Source: an uncultured Alistipes sp. (GTDB lineage Bacteria; Bacteroidota; Bacteroidia; Bacteroidales; Rikenellaceae). Taken from it: 64,000 nt of DNA. Positions 54,340 through 62,668 of this stretch are shown in pieces. The stretch's first letter is position 1. Every line of letters starts with the position of its first letter. The translations under genes and the position numbers were made by a program. The stretch is from positions 62,001-126,000 of the forward strand of contig CALVFO010000029.1 in the NCBI GenBank assembly GCA_944326855.1. Reading direction: 5' to 3'. Under the pieces are notes generated by a model. That model made no database searches and had not been told where the DNA came from. It saw only the letters and a program-made list of their open reading frames with translations.

Positions 54340-55662
54340 ATGGACACATTGCAACGTTTATACGAGGCCTTCCGGCAACAGCCGGTCGTCTCGACCGACA
54401 GCCGGAAAATCGATGCCGGCTGCCTGTTTTTCGCCCTGCGAGGCGAACAGTTCGATGGAAACCGCTATGCTTCGGCCGCTTTGCAGGCCGGAGCCTCACT
54501 GGCGGTCGTAGACGACCCGCAAGTCATTCCCCCCGCTACCGATCCCACCCACGGGTATTACATCGCGGTAGAGGATGTATTGGAAACGCTGCAGGAATTG
54601 GCCTCCCTGCATCGCAGGACGCTGGGCATTCCCTTGTTGGCCATTACCGGCAGCAACGGGAAAACCACGACCAAAGAGCTCATCAGTCGGGTTCTTTCCC
54701 GCCGGTGGCGTATTTCCGTCACCCAAGGCAACCTCAACAACCACATCGGCGTCCCGTTAACCCTGCTTGCCATGAATTCCCACACCGAATTCGGCATCGT
54801 GGAGATGGGAGCCAGCCATCCTGGCGAAATCGCCCGGTTGTGCGAAATCGCCCAACCCGATTTCGGGCTGATCACCAACATCGGTCTGGCTCATCTCGAA
54901 GGATTCGGCGGCCCCGAAGGAGTCAAACGGGGTAAAGGCGAGTTGTTCGACTACCTGGCTTCCATCCCCGGCAAGACAGCCTTTTACTTACAGGACGATC
55001 CCAACCTGCGGAGTTTGGCCGCCGAACACCCGACCCTGCATACCGTTTCTTATACGGCCACGAATCTTCATGGCTCCTACACCGATACGGGCCTCGAGGT
55101 GCAGACAGAGGGTCTCACCCTCCGAACCCACCTGAGCGGCGATTACAACCGCAACAACATCGCTTCAGCCATCGCTATCGGTCGCTATTTCGACATTCCG
55201 GCCCCACAGATCGTGGCGGCCATCGAAAGTTATATCCCGGACAATAACCGTTCCCAACGATACCGGACCGCGCATAACACCTTGATTTTGGACGCCTACA
55301 ATGCCAATCCATCGAGTATGCGCGCCGCATTGGACAACTTTCTGCAGGAACCTTCCACGCCCGATACCGCGACCGGCCAGCCGGTTCCCCGATCAGTCAT
55401 TCTGGGCGATATGCGAGAATTGGGAGCGTGGTCTTCTCAGGCTCACCGCACCATCGTCGAACGCCTGCAAGGTGCCGGATTCGCCCAAGTTTTTTTGGTG
55501 GGCCCCGAATTCTGCAAGGCGGCTCACGACTGCGATTTCCATACTTTCCCCGACACGCCGACCTTGTGCGAATACCTAAAAGCCCATCCCTTACAGGGCC
55601 ACCATATTCTGATTAAAGGATCGAGGGGCATCCGCCTCGAACAAACGATCGACTGGCTGTAA
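54340..55662 (+). CDS. murF: UDP-MurNAc-tripeptide--D-alanyl-D-alanine ligase
   Basis: A 440-residue Mur ligase adding D-Ala-D-Ala to the peptidoglycan precursor. Early VSTDSRKIDAGCLFFALRGEQFDGN is the MurF-type UDP-binding region. The P-loop AITGSNGKTTTKE is at about 101-113, HIGVPLTLLAM and GASHPGEIARLCEIAQP follow, and DAYNANPSSMRAALDNF is the central signature with the conserved Tyr-Asn. The start is 21 bases after manC, so both are likely co-transcribed. Length and all motifs are intact. Confidence 0.96.
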   Translation: MDTLQRLYEAFRQQPVVSTDSRKIDAGCLFFALRGEQFDGNRYASAALQAGASLAVVDDPQVIPPATDPTHGYYIAVEDVLETLQELASLHRRTLGIPLLAITGSNGKTTTKELISRVLSRRWRISVTQGNLNNHIGVPLTLLAMNSHTEFGIVEMGASHPGEIARLCEIAQPDFGLITNIGLAHLEGFGGPEGVKRGKGELFDYLASIPGKTAFYLQDDPNLRSLAAEHPTLHTVSYTATNLHGSYTDTGLEVQTEGLTLRTHLSGDYNRNNIASAIAIGRYFDIPAPQIVAAIESYIPDNNRSQRYRTAHNTLILDAYNANPSSMRAALDNFLQEPSTPDTATGQPVPRSVILGDMRELGAWSSQAHRTIVERLQGAGFAQVFLVGPEFCKAAHDCDFHTFPDTPTLCEYLKAHPLQGHHILIKGSRGIRLEQTIDWL

Positions 55663-56136
55663 ACGCTGCGACACATTCACGACATCGGCCCGTTGTATGC
55701 CCTCCGGGTTTCTACCGACGGCCTGCCTTTCGAACATAGCTGCACGGTTAGACCCTCATCGGATTCTTCCCGACACCGGCCGAGAGTACACCGGGGAAAA
55801 ACACCGTGCCATCGAACAGTCTGGCGGCATCGGAACGAGGCCGTGCAGTGCTTTCTGGCTAAAAATGCCGGGGCCTCGGCTTTTTTTCCGCCCCGGAGCG
55901 ATGGAAAACGATCCGAAACCGAAACGGATCCCTAACACGAGCCTTTCAAAGAATGATACCGAAGACCCTGCGGAACAGGCCCCTTCAAGGACATACCTAC
56001 CCGGCTCAAGGTTCTCCATGGACCGAAAACGGACAGCATTTCCGATTCCGAACACTTCCGGACAAAGGAGTTGAAAAAACGAAGCGGTCCGAAAAACAGG
56101 AGCCGCCTCGCAACAAAACCGCAGAAAACAGAGTTC
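55663..56136. other. Intergenic region
   Basis: 474 bases between the convergent murF and PHP phosphoesterase genes. Several short open frames are present without family resemblance. The only feature seen is a weak terminator-like element at 55867-55887. Confidence 0.45.
55867..55887 (+). terminator. Weak terminator-like hairpin after murF
   Basis: GCCG and CGGC enclose GGGCCT, followed by seven T (55881-55887). The stem is short. Confidence 0.4.
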
Positions 56137-57228
56137 TCAGATTTCGTAAACGTATTTCAAAGCCTGGTTCGGTGCGATCCAGAGGTTGGTAACTTCGAAT
56201 TCCATGCGCCCCGAGGATATTCCCCCGTCCAAATAGATGGTGATCGTATGCAGTCCGTGCGGCCAGAGGGTATATTCCCGAAAATAGATGAGACGGGGAT
56301 CATGAGCTGTTTTCTTCAGATGGAAGATCAGATCCGAATGGTTGAATACCTGCAGCGTAACTTTTTTTTCGGTTCGTTCGACCTCCTCGATTTCCAACGA
56401 ATTTTCAAACAATTCATGCAGGTAGACCGCTTCGCCGACCAGCGTGTCGTCGAAATAAACGGCCGTTCTGCGGGCCAACAGCGCCTCGCGAATCCCTTCG
56501 ACGGAGCGTTCCCGGGCAAAGACCAGCGTCATCGGACGGTGGGTGCGGCCCGTTTGGAGCTGTTGGTGGATATTGGACTGGATCGGCTGATGAATGTCGG
56601 AATTGCCCAGCATGGTCAGCTTTTTATCGAGGCACCACTGATGAGCCTCGGGCGAATAGTTGACGTTGAACACTTCGATCCCGTGCATACACCCCTTTTC
56701 CAACAATTCGGTGTGTTCATCCCACCACAGGGTCGTATCGGGCTGCTGGGCATCCCAGCCCGGATGGTTCCAGAAAATAAACGCATTTTGTCGTTTGGCC
56801 GCTTCAAAAGCATCCCGGTAATCGGGACGATCCAACGAATCGGCATCGGTAAGAAAAAGCGCATTCGCATGGCCGGGAGGCATCGAACGGGTGATCTCGC
56901 TACCGCGGATCAGGAGAATATTTTTGCGACGGGCCGCTTCTTCGGCAATTTCGAACGAGCGGTTGTGCGAGGCCCGGATGTCCTGCTGATGCGGACGATA
57001 CTCGATATGTTCCGTCAGGGAGATGGCATCCAATCCTTCCTGGTAAGCCTCATCCACACGCACCGTCGGCCATACCGTACCGTCCGAAAAGACGGTGTGA
57101 ATATGAAAGTCACATTTCAGAGTCTGATAACCTTTCAGATCGGGAATTTCGATCTCATGCCGGATCTGAGCCTGAACGACTCCAGCCGTCAGCAAAAAAG
57201 CCAATACGGCACATTCTACTTTTTTCAT
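56137..57228 (-). CDS. Secreted PHP-domain phosphoesterase
   Basis: A 363-residue metal-dependent phosphoesterase of the PHP superfamily with signal peptide (MKKVECAVLAFLLTAGVVQAQ). Metal ligands are visible in order: CDFHIHTVFSDG (H42, H44, D49), SLTEHIEYRP, the RGSEIT glutamate, FWNHPGW and GNSDIHQP. A C-terminal beta domain of about 100 residues follows. Relatives cleave phosphodiesters or phosphate monoesters; a close family is annotated as a phosphodiesterase. The start at 57228 is the first ATG giving a proper signal peptide. It is divergent from the susC-susD pair across an AT-rich regulatory region, suggesting a shared substrate. Confidence 0.88.
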   Translation of the reverse strand: MKKVECAVLAFLLTAGVVQAQIRHEIEIPDLKGYQTLKCDFHIHTVFSDGTVWPTVRVDEAYQEGLDAISLTEHIEYRPHQQDIRASHNRSFEIAEEAARRKNILLIRGSEITRSMPPGHANALFLTDADSLDRPDYRDAFEAAKRQNAFIFWNHPGWDAQQPDTTLWWDEHTELLEKGCMHGIEVFNVNYSPEAHQWCLDKKLTMLGNSDIHQPIQSNIHQQLQTGRTHRPMTLVFARERSVEGIREALLARRTAVYFDDTLVGEAVYLHELFENSLEIEEVERTEKKVTLQVFNHSDLIFHLKKTAHDPRLIYFREYTLWPHGLHTITIYLDGGISSGRMEFEVTNLWIAPNQALKYVYEI

Positions 57229-57472
57229 TTTATCGATTCGGGTTTTGATTCGGCAGCAAAATAAACGCCCCAATCAAACTTGAATTTTAAATTTAAATGA
57301 CGTTTATGTGAATTATGGCCGGATCCGGGCCATGCAATCCGAACGATCGGTAAATTTCCCATACACTTTTCGGCTCATCCCCACGAAACTTCCCCTGCAC
57401 CCGCTTTTTTCCCAGGCCCTGAACCGATACTGAAAACTTATAAAGAACTCATATTTCACAACTAAAAATAAA

Positions 57473-57495
57473 TAATACTCATTAAACGAGTATTA
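57473..57495. promoter_or_regulatory. Inverted repeat, candidate operator
   Basis: TAATACTC and GAGTATTA are separated by ATTAAAC, giving a perfect 8-bp dyad with a 7-bp spacer roughly 320 bases upstream of susC. Confidence 0.4.
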
Positions 57496-57750
57496 ATGCC
57501 GCATAAAAGGTTGATTTATTCCGATTACCGTATAAATAAACCATAAATCATACCTTCTACAACAAAAATCATCACTCCTATTTTAGGATTTCCAAACTAA
57601 TCGGGGCCCAAATTCGAATCCTCTCTCCAATTCCCAAGAAAGCTATCACCCGCAACTTACGAATCTAAAGAGAAAACGTGATTCCAATTACATTTTTTTA
57701 GTATTTTGAATTTCAAGGGTGTTTTATGCTGAAAATTAGGCTAAATATTG

Positions 57751-57758
57751 TATGTTTG
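57751..57758 (+). promoter_or_regulatory. -7 element for susC
   Basis: TATGTTTG matches TAnnTTTG; transcription would give a leader of about 50 nt before the ATG at 57813. Confidence 0.65.
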
Positions 57759-57812
57759 CGGCGTATTATCATGTGGTCATAATTTTTTATACGAACAATT
57801 AATCTGTTGTCT

Positions 57813-60800
57813 ATGAGAAAATTTTTACTCTTATCTTGTGCTATCTTGCTGGGCTGTTTACAAACAGTTCTTGCACAAAACAGGCAGATCTCCGGTACGG
57901 TGACCTCCACTGAAGGCGAACCGCTGATCGGGGTAACCGTGATCGTAAAAGGGGTCGGAACCGGGACCAGTACCGACGTAAACGGACACTATACGCTCGA
58001 AGCCCCCGCACAAGGCACTTTGAGTTTTTCATATGTCGGCATGAAATCCCTCGACGTTCCGGTCGAAAACCGGAACTCGATCAACGTCACCCTGGAAGCC
58101 GATGCCATCTCCGTGGATGAAATCGTGGTCACCGGTTACGGGGTAACCCGTAAAGCCGCCTTCACCGGATCGGCCCAGGTGATCGACAGTAAAATCGTCA
58201 GCAGCCAAACCGACGCCAACTTCATGAAAACCCTCCAGGGAAGCGTAGCCGGGTTGCAGATGTTCAACGTCAACGGTCAACCGGGCGGTTTTGCCAGCGT
58301 GAATGTCCGCGGGGTCGGTTCGGTCAACTCCGGCGTGGAACCGCTCTATGTGGTGGACGGTATGCCCATCTATTCCGACAAACTCACCGCTCTGAGCGGT
58401 GACGATAACGGCGATATGGCCGTCAGCCCGCTGGCCAACATCAACCCGGCCGATATCGAAAGCGTAACCGTGCTGAAAGACGCTACGGCTACGGCTATTT
58501 ACGGGGCTCGCGCCGCCAACGGGGTGATCGTCATCACCACCAAACGCGGTCATCAAGGCAAACCCCAGGTAAATTTCCTGGCCAAAAAAGGGATCTCCCG
58601 CATCGCCAACCTGGACTGGGATTACCGTGTAGTCAATACGGAACGCTATCTGGATATCTGGGGCCGCGGTCTCGAAAACTCGGGTAAAGCCGCTCCGGGC
58701 GAGGGCCTCGCATTGGCCAAAGAATATGCCAACGCCTATTATGGCTGGCAGGAAGACGTTACCCCCGACACCGACTGGTTGCAGGCTATTCTGCGCAACG
58801 GGAACGTCGATGAATACAGCGTCGATGTGACCGGCGGTGCCAACAACACCAATTATTATATCAGTGCCGGTTATTACCGCAACGAAGGGATCGTCATCGG
58901 AACCGACATGAAACGTTACACCCTGCGTTCGAACATCAACCACGACGGGAAAGTATTTTCGTTCGGTTTGCTCTCGTCGGCCGCCTACGCCATGAACAAC
59001 AACGTACCGACCCAGTCGCAGTACATCAACCCGCTGGTGGCCGTATATGACCTGCGCCCCATCGAACCGATCTACAACGAAGACGGATCGTACAACCTGA
59101 ACGCCTACTACAACCCGGTTGCCATCCACGACAAAAAACTGGGGGACATCAACTCTCAGCGTACCATCACCGCCAACATCAACCCGTATGTGACGGTCAA
59201 TTTCGGGAAAGGATTCTATGCCAAGAGCAACTTCGGGATCAACGTACACAACCTGCTCGAATACAGCTTTGCCAGCATGATGAACCCTCAGGGGATCGAA
59301 TCGCACATGTATGCCAATCAGAACAACGAAACGCTGTTGAACCTGACCATCACCAACTCGCTCAGCTGGCTCAAACAGTACGGCAAACACGACATCAACC
59401 TGATGATCGCCCAGGAAGCTCAACGTCTGGTGGACGAACAGACCCTCACCGGTGCCTCTAACTTCCCGTACGAAGATCTGACCGAAATGGGGACCGCGGC
59501 TACGCCGACCTCGGCCGGTACGTATCGCCAGAAATCGACCCTCAACTCGATCTTCTTCAACGGTCAGTACAGCTACGACAACAAATACTATCTCTCCGGG
59601 AGTTTACGTTACGACGGTTCGTCGCGTTTCGGGAGCAACTCCCAATGGGGGCTCTTCTACTCCGTGGGGGCCAAATACCGCATTTCGGAAGAAGCCTTCA
59701 TGCAGAGTGCCAAAAACTGGCTCAGCAACCTGACCGTCCGCGCCAGCTACGGTACGGTAGGGAACCAGGAAATCGGCTGGTATAATGCACGGGCCTATTA
59801 CGAAACCGGCTATTCTTACAAAGGAAATCCGGGCAGCGTACCCATCACCTTTGCCAATCCCGACCTGAAATGGGAACGCCGCGGAAAATTCAACGTCGGC
59901 GTAGACATGACCCTCTTCGACAACATCAGCCTCGAAGTCGACTACTACAACGAACTGACCTCGGACATGATCTTCGAAGTGCCCATTTCGCTGACCACCG
60001 GTCTGGCCTACGAACTGCGCAACATGGGTAAGATGCGCAACAGCGGGATCGAAGCGATATTGAATGCCCGTCTGTTGACCGTTAAGGACTTCTCCTGGGA
60101 CATGTCGTTCAATATCACGGCCAACCACAACGAAATCGTCGCCCTGTCGACCGATCTGCCCATCGAAACCTCGACCACCATCCGCAAAGTCGGTGAAGCC
60201 TACCACACCTTCTACATGCCCGAATACGCCGGGGTTGATCCCGACACGGGCCGCCCGATGTGGTACAAAGGCACCGAAGGTACCGAAACGACCTTCAACT
60301 ACAACGAAGCCGGTCAGCGCATCGTCGGAAAGGCCGACCCGAAATTCTACGGCGGTTTCTCTACCACGTTCCGCTACAAAGGCATCGACCTTTCGGCTGC
60401 CTTCAGCTACAAATACGGCGGCATGATTTACAACAGCGGTTTCAGCTATGACATGCAGGTGGGCGACTATTTCCTGGGCCCGGTCAACAACTACGTCTAT
60501 GAAAACGCCTGGACCCCCGAAAACCGTTATACCGACGTACCGCAATTCGTCGCCGATGATCCCTCAGGGGCAAGCAACACCTCGAGTCGCTTCCTGATGG
60601 ACGGTTCCTACCTGAAACTTCGCTCGTTGCAAGTGGGATATACTTTCCCGAAAAATATTTGCAAAAAACTGATGCTCAGCAACCTGCGCGTATTCTTCAG
60701 CGCCGACAACCTGTTTACCGTATGCAGTTCGGACTACATCGGTTTCGACCCCGAAACCCGTGCCAACGGGTTCCAACAGTGGGTATATCCCATGCCGCGT

Positions 60801-60833
60801 AACTTTATCTTCGGTTTGTCGTTCGGTTTCTAA
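57813..60833 (+). CDS. SusC/RagA-type TonB-linked outer membrane transporter
   Basis: A 1006-residue TonB-dependent importer. A signal peptide (MRKFLLLSCAILLGCLQTVLAQ) is followed by a carboxypeptidase-regulatory-like domain (ISGTVTSTEGEPLIGVTVIVKGVGTGTSTDVNGHY, about 24-60). The TonB box region is DEIVVTGYG near residue 105, then the plug domain (LQGSVAGLQMFNVNGQPG, VRGVGSVNSGVEPLYVVDGMP, ATAIYGARAANGVIVITTK) and a 22-strand barrel ending FIFGLSFGF. It passes large nutrients across the outer membrane with its SusD partner. Its size is compact for the family. No sigma/anti-sigma or hybrid two-component gene is adjacent. The start is the ATG at 57813. Confidence 0.97.
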   Translation: MRKFLLLSCAILLGCLQTVLAQNRQISGTVTSTEGEPLIGVTVIVKGVGTGTSTDVNGHYTLEAPAQGTLSFSYVGMKSLDVPVENRNSINVTLEADAISVDEIVVTGYGVTRKAAFTGSAQVIDSKIVSSQTDANFMKTLQGSVAGLQMFNVNGQPGGFASVNVRGVGSVNSGVEPLYVVDGMPIYSDKLTALSGDDNGDMAVSPLANINPADIESVTVLKDATATAIYGARAANGVIVITTKRGHQGKPQVNFLAKKGISRIANLDWDYRVVNTERYLDIWGRGLENSGKAAPGEGLALAKEYANAYYGWQEDVTPDTDWLQAILRNGNVDEYSVDVTGGANNTNYYISAGYYRNEGIVIGTDMKRYTLRSNINHDGKVFSFGLLSSAAYAMNNNVPTQSQYINPLVAVYDLRPIEPIYNEDGSYNLNAYYNPVAIHDKKLGDINSQRTITANINPYVTVNFGKGFYAKSNFGINVHNLLEYSFASMMNPQGIESHMYANQNNETLLNLTITNSLSWLKQYGKHDINLMIAQEAQRLVDEQTLTGASNFPYEDLTEMGTAATPTSAGTYRQKSTLNSIFFNGQYSYDNKYYLSGSLRYDGSSRFGSNSQWGLFYSVGAKYRISEEAFMQSAKNWLSNLTVRASYGTVGNQEIGWYNARAYYETGYSYKGNPGSVPITFANPDLKWERRGKFNVGVDMTLFDNISLEVDYYNELTSDMIFEVPISLTTGLAYELRNMGKMRNSGIEAILNARLLTVKDFSWDMSFNITANHNEIVALSTDLPIETSTTIRKVGEAYHTFYMPEYAGVDPDTGRPMWYKGTEGTETTFNYNEAGQRIVGKADPKFYGGFSTTFRYKGIDLSAAFSYKYGGMIYNSGFSYDMQVGDYFLGPVNNYVYENAWTPENRYTDVPQFVADDPSGASNTSSRFLMDGSYLKLRSLQVGYTFPKNICKKLMLSNLRVFFSADNLFTVCSSDYIGFDPETRANGFQQWVYPMPRNFIFGLSFGF

Positions 60834-60854
60834 TTCAATAACTTTTAATTAAAC

Positions 60855-62342
60855 ATGGAATTTATGAAAAACACTGCATATCGTATTTTAATCGCGCTTC
60901 TGTTGGGTATCGGCTTCACGGCCTGCTCTCTGGAACCCGAATACTATCAGGGGAAAGAAAGCAGCGAAGCCATCCTGACCACCGTCGATGCCCAAACCGC
61001 CCTCAACGGGGTCTATTACCGACTGGGCAACTATCCCTTCGGCGGACGGGACGTCATCGCACTGGGGGATGTGGCGACCGACATCATTGACAACATGAAC
61101 CGGACGACACACATGCTGACCATCTGGCGTTACAACATCACCGCCACCGATACCTACCTGGAAGAAATTTGGGAATACGGCTATAAAGTGGTCGACAATG
61201 CTTCCCGACTGATCGATGCCTGCAACAAACTCTATCCGACCGCCAACGAAAGCGATCAGGCCACCTTCGAAGAGATCTTGGCTCAGGCTTATGGACTGCG
61301 AGCGCTGGCCCAACTCTATCTGGTGAACATCTACGCCCTGCCGTACAAAGTGAACGGAACGACAGACAACGGGTCAACTCCCGGGATCGTAGCCACCGGC
61401 ACCGTGATCAATCCCGGGGACAAAGTTTCCCGCAACAGTGTGGCCGGCACGTACGAACAGATCAACGCCGATATTGAACAAGCCTTGACGCACTATAACA
61501 ACATCGGAGGCAGTTCCGTAGATCAGTACTACATGAATCAGGCTGCCATTTACGCGCTGAAAGCCCGTGTAGCCTTGTATGAAGAGGACTTCGAAGCCGC
61601 CATCGAAGCCGCTCAAAACGCCATCGACTTGCGTGGAGGCTCGATCATCACGACCTCGGTCAACGAGTACAATGCCATGTTCACCAGCACCACCATCAAC
61701 AGCGAAGATATCTTTACGATTTCAAAATCCCTGACCGACAACCTGTCGGCCAACTCGATCGGGACCCTCTTCTCCAACTACGGTCTCTCGCCTGACGAAA
61801 AAGCCATCGTGAAATACTTCTACCCGGCCGACTACGAAGAAGGAACCGAACCGACGATCGAAGACATCCGTTATCCGCTGCTGATCGAAGGAGGGAATGG
61901 AACCACTTCGTATCGGGGGGGCAAATACATCGGGATCGCTGAAAATGCCGCCGTCTGCAACATCCCCGTTCTGCGCCTGCCGGAACAGTATCTGATTATC
62001 GCCGAAGCCAACGTCCGTTGGTCGGGAGGTAGTCTGACCGACGCTCAGCAGGCACTGTTGGAAGTGGCCAAACGCAACCATGCCATTCAATCTACCGCCG
62101 ATCTGCCCGGCACCCGCGACGAACTGATGGCCTTCATCAAGGATGAACGCGTTCGCGAGCTGTGGATGGAAGGACATCGTTTCGCCGACCTGCGTCGCTG
62201 GGGCGACATCGTCGAAATGCGCACGTTCCAGCCGTTCGACATCGCCAAGTTCTGCTACCCCATTCCGAACAAGGAAATCAACTCGGCTGCCGGGGTGACG
62301 CAAACCGAAAACTGGGCCGCCGCTCTTCCGGTCGGACAGTAA
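60855..62342 (+). CDS. SusD/RagB-type surface lipoprotein
   Basis: A 495-residue lipoprotein with lipobox FTAC (cysteine near residue 24). The helical TPR-like core is typical: DAQTALNGVYYRLG early, AQAYGLRALAQLYLVNIYALPY, then the RagB domain with VLRLPEQYLIIAEANVR and the conserved C-terminal block FIKDERVRELWMEGHRFADLRRWG. It caps the SusC barrel and captures the substrate at the cell surface. The start is the ATG at 60855 or 60864 (MKNTAYRILI); the latter gives a more usual signal peptide. It follows susC by 21 bases and ends before a strong terminator, so this is a two-gene unit without its own hydrolase. Confidence 0.97.
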   Translation: MEFMKNTAYRILIALLLGIGFTACSLEPEYYQGKESSEAILTTVDAQTALNGVYYRLGNYPFGGRDVIALGDVATDIIDNMNRTTHMLTIWRYNITATDTYLEEIWEYGYKVVDNASRLIDACNKLYPTANESDQATFEEILAQAYGLRALAQLYLVNIYALPYKVNGTTDNGSTPGIVATGTVINPGDKVSRNSVAGTYEQINADIEQALTHYNNIGGSSVDQYYMNQAAIYALKARVALYEEDFEAAIEAAQNAIDLRGGSIITTSVNEYNAMFTSTTINSEDIFTISKSLTDNLSANSIGTLFSNYGLSPDEKAIVKYFYPADYEEGTEPTIEDIRYPLLIEGGNGTTSYRGGKYIGIAENAAVCNIPVLRLPEQYLIIAEANVRWSGGSLTDAQQALLEVAKRNHAIQSTADLPGTRDELMAFIKDERVRELWMEGHRFADLRRWGDIVEMRTFQPFDIAKFCYPIPNKEINSAAGVTQTENWAAALPVGQ

Positions 62343-62360
62343 AAGACTTTCTATCATAAA

Positions 62361-62391
62361 AAAGAGCCGCCAATAAGGCGGCTCTTTTTTA
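62361..62391 (+). terminator. Rho-independent terminator of susC-susD
   Basis: An 11-bp stem AAAGAGCCGCC/GGCGGCTCTTT (62361-62371 with 62377-62387), loop AATAA, then T residues. Confidence 0.93.
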
Positions 62392-62620
62392 TGCAAGCTC
62401 TCGACATCCGATAATCCGGAGACCATACAGGGTATTCCGTATATACGACTGTCCGAACGCCCGGCTGCCACGTCGGAAATACGAAAATGACCTATCTCCC
62501 AAGGAGGAACAAACCCAAACTTACAAAACAGGCCAACACAAACAGATAACCGCTCTTCCACCCGGCAAACCACACGTTCTTCAATAACATCTGTTTTCAC
62601 CCGAACACATTCCGACAAAA

Positions 62621-62656
62621 AAGGCCGGTCGTCATGAGACGACCGGCCTTTTATTA
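62621..62656 (-). terminator. Terminator of the transketolase gene (bidirectional)
   Basis: A perfect 14-bp stem (62621-62634 with 62639-62652) with ATGA loop and A/T flanks on both sides. It lies 13 bases beyond the transketolase stop. Confidence 0.92.
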
Positions 62657-62668
62657 TAACGGGAAGAA

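Larger units (their letters stand above)
57229..57812. promoter_or_regulatory. AT-rich divergent regulatory region of the sus locus
   Basis: 584 bases, markedly more AT-rich than the flanking genes, with no gene seen. It contains an 8-bp inverted repeat (57473-57495), a TATGTTTG -7 box (57751-57758) for susC, and no clear -7 box for the PHP gene. Confidence 0.6.

Noticed and set aside
55697..56074. 125-codon frame in the murF-PHP intergenic region
   Set aside because: Low-complexity translation, no family signal, and no promoter or ribosome binding site; treated as non-coding.
58029..59423. Long open frame antisense to susC
   Set aside because: Composition mirrors the SusC codons and no domain is recognisable; susC is intact across it.
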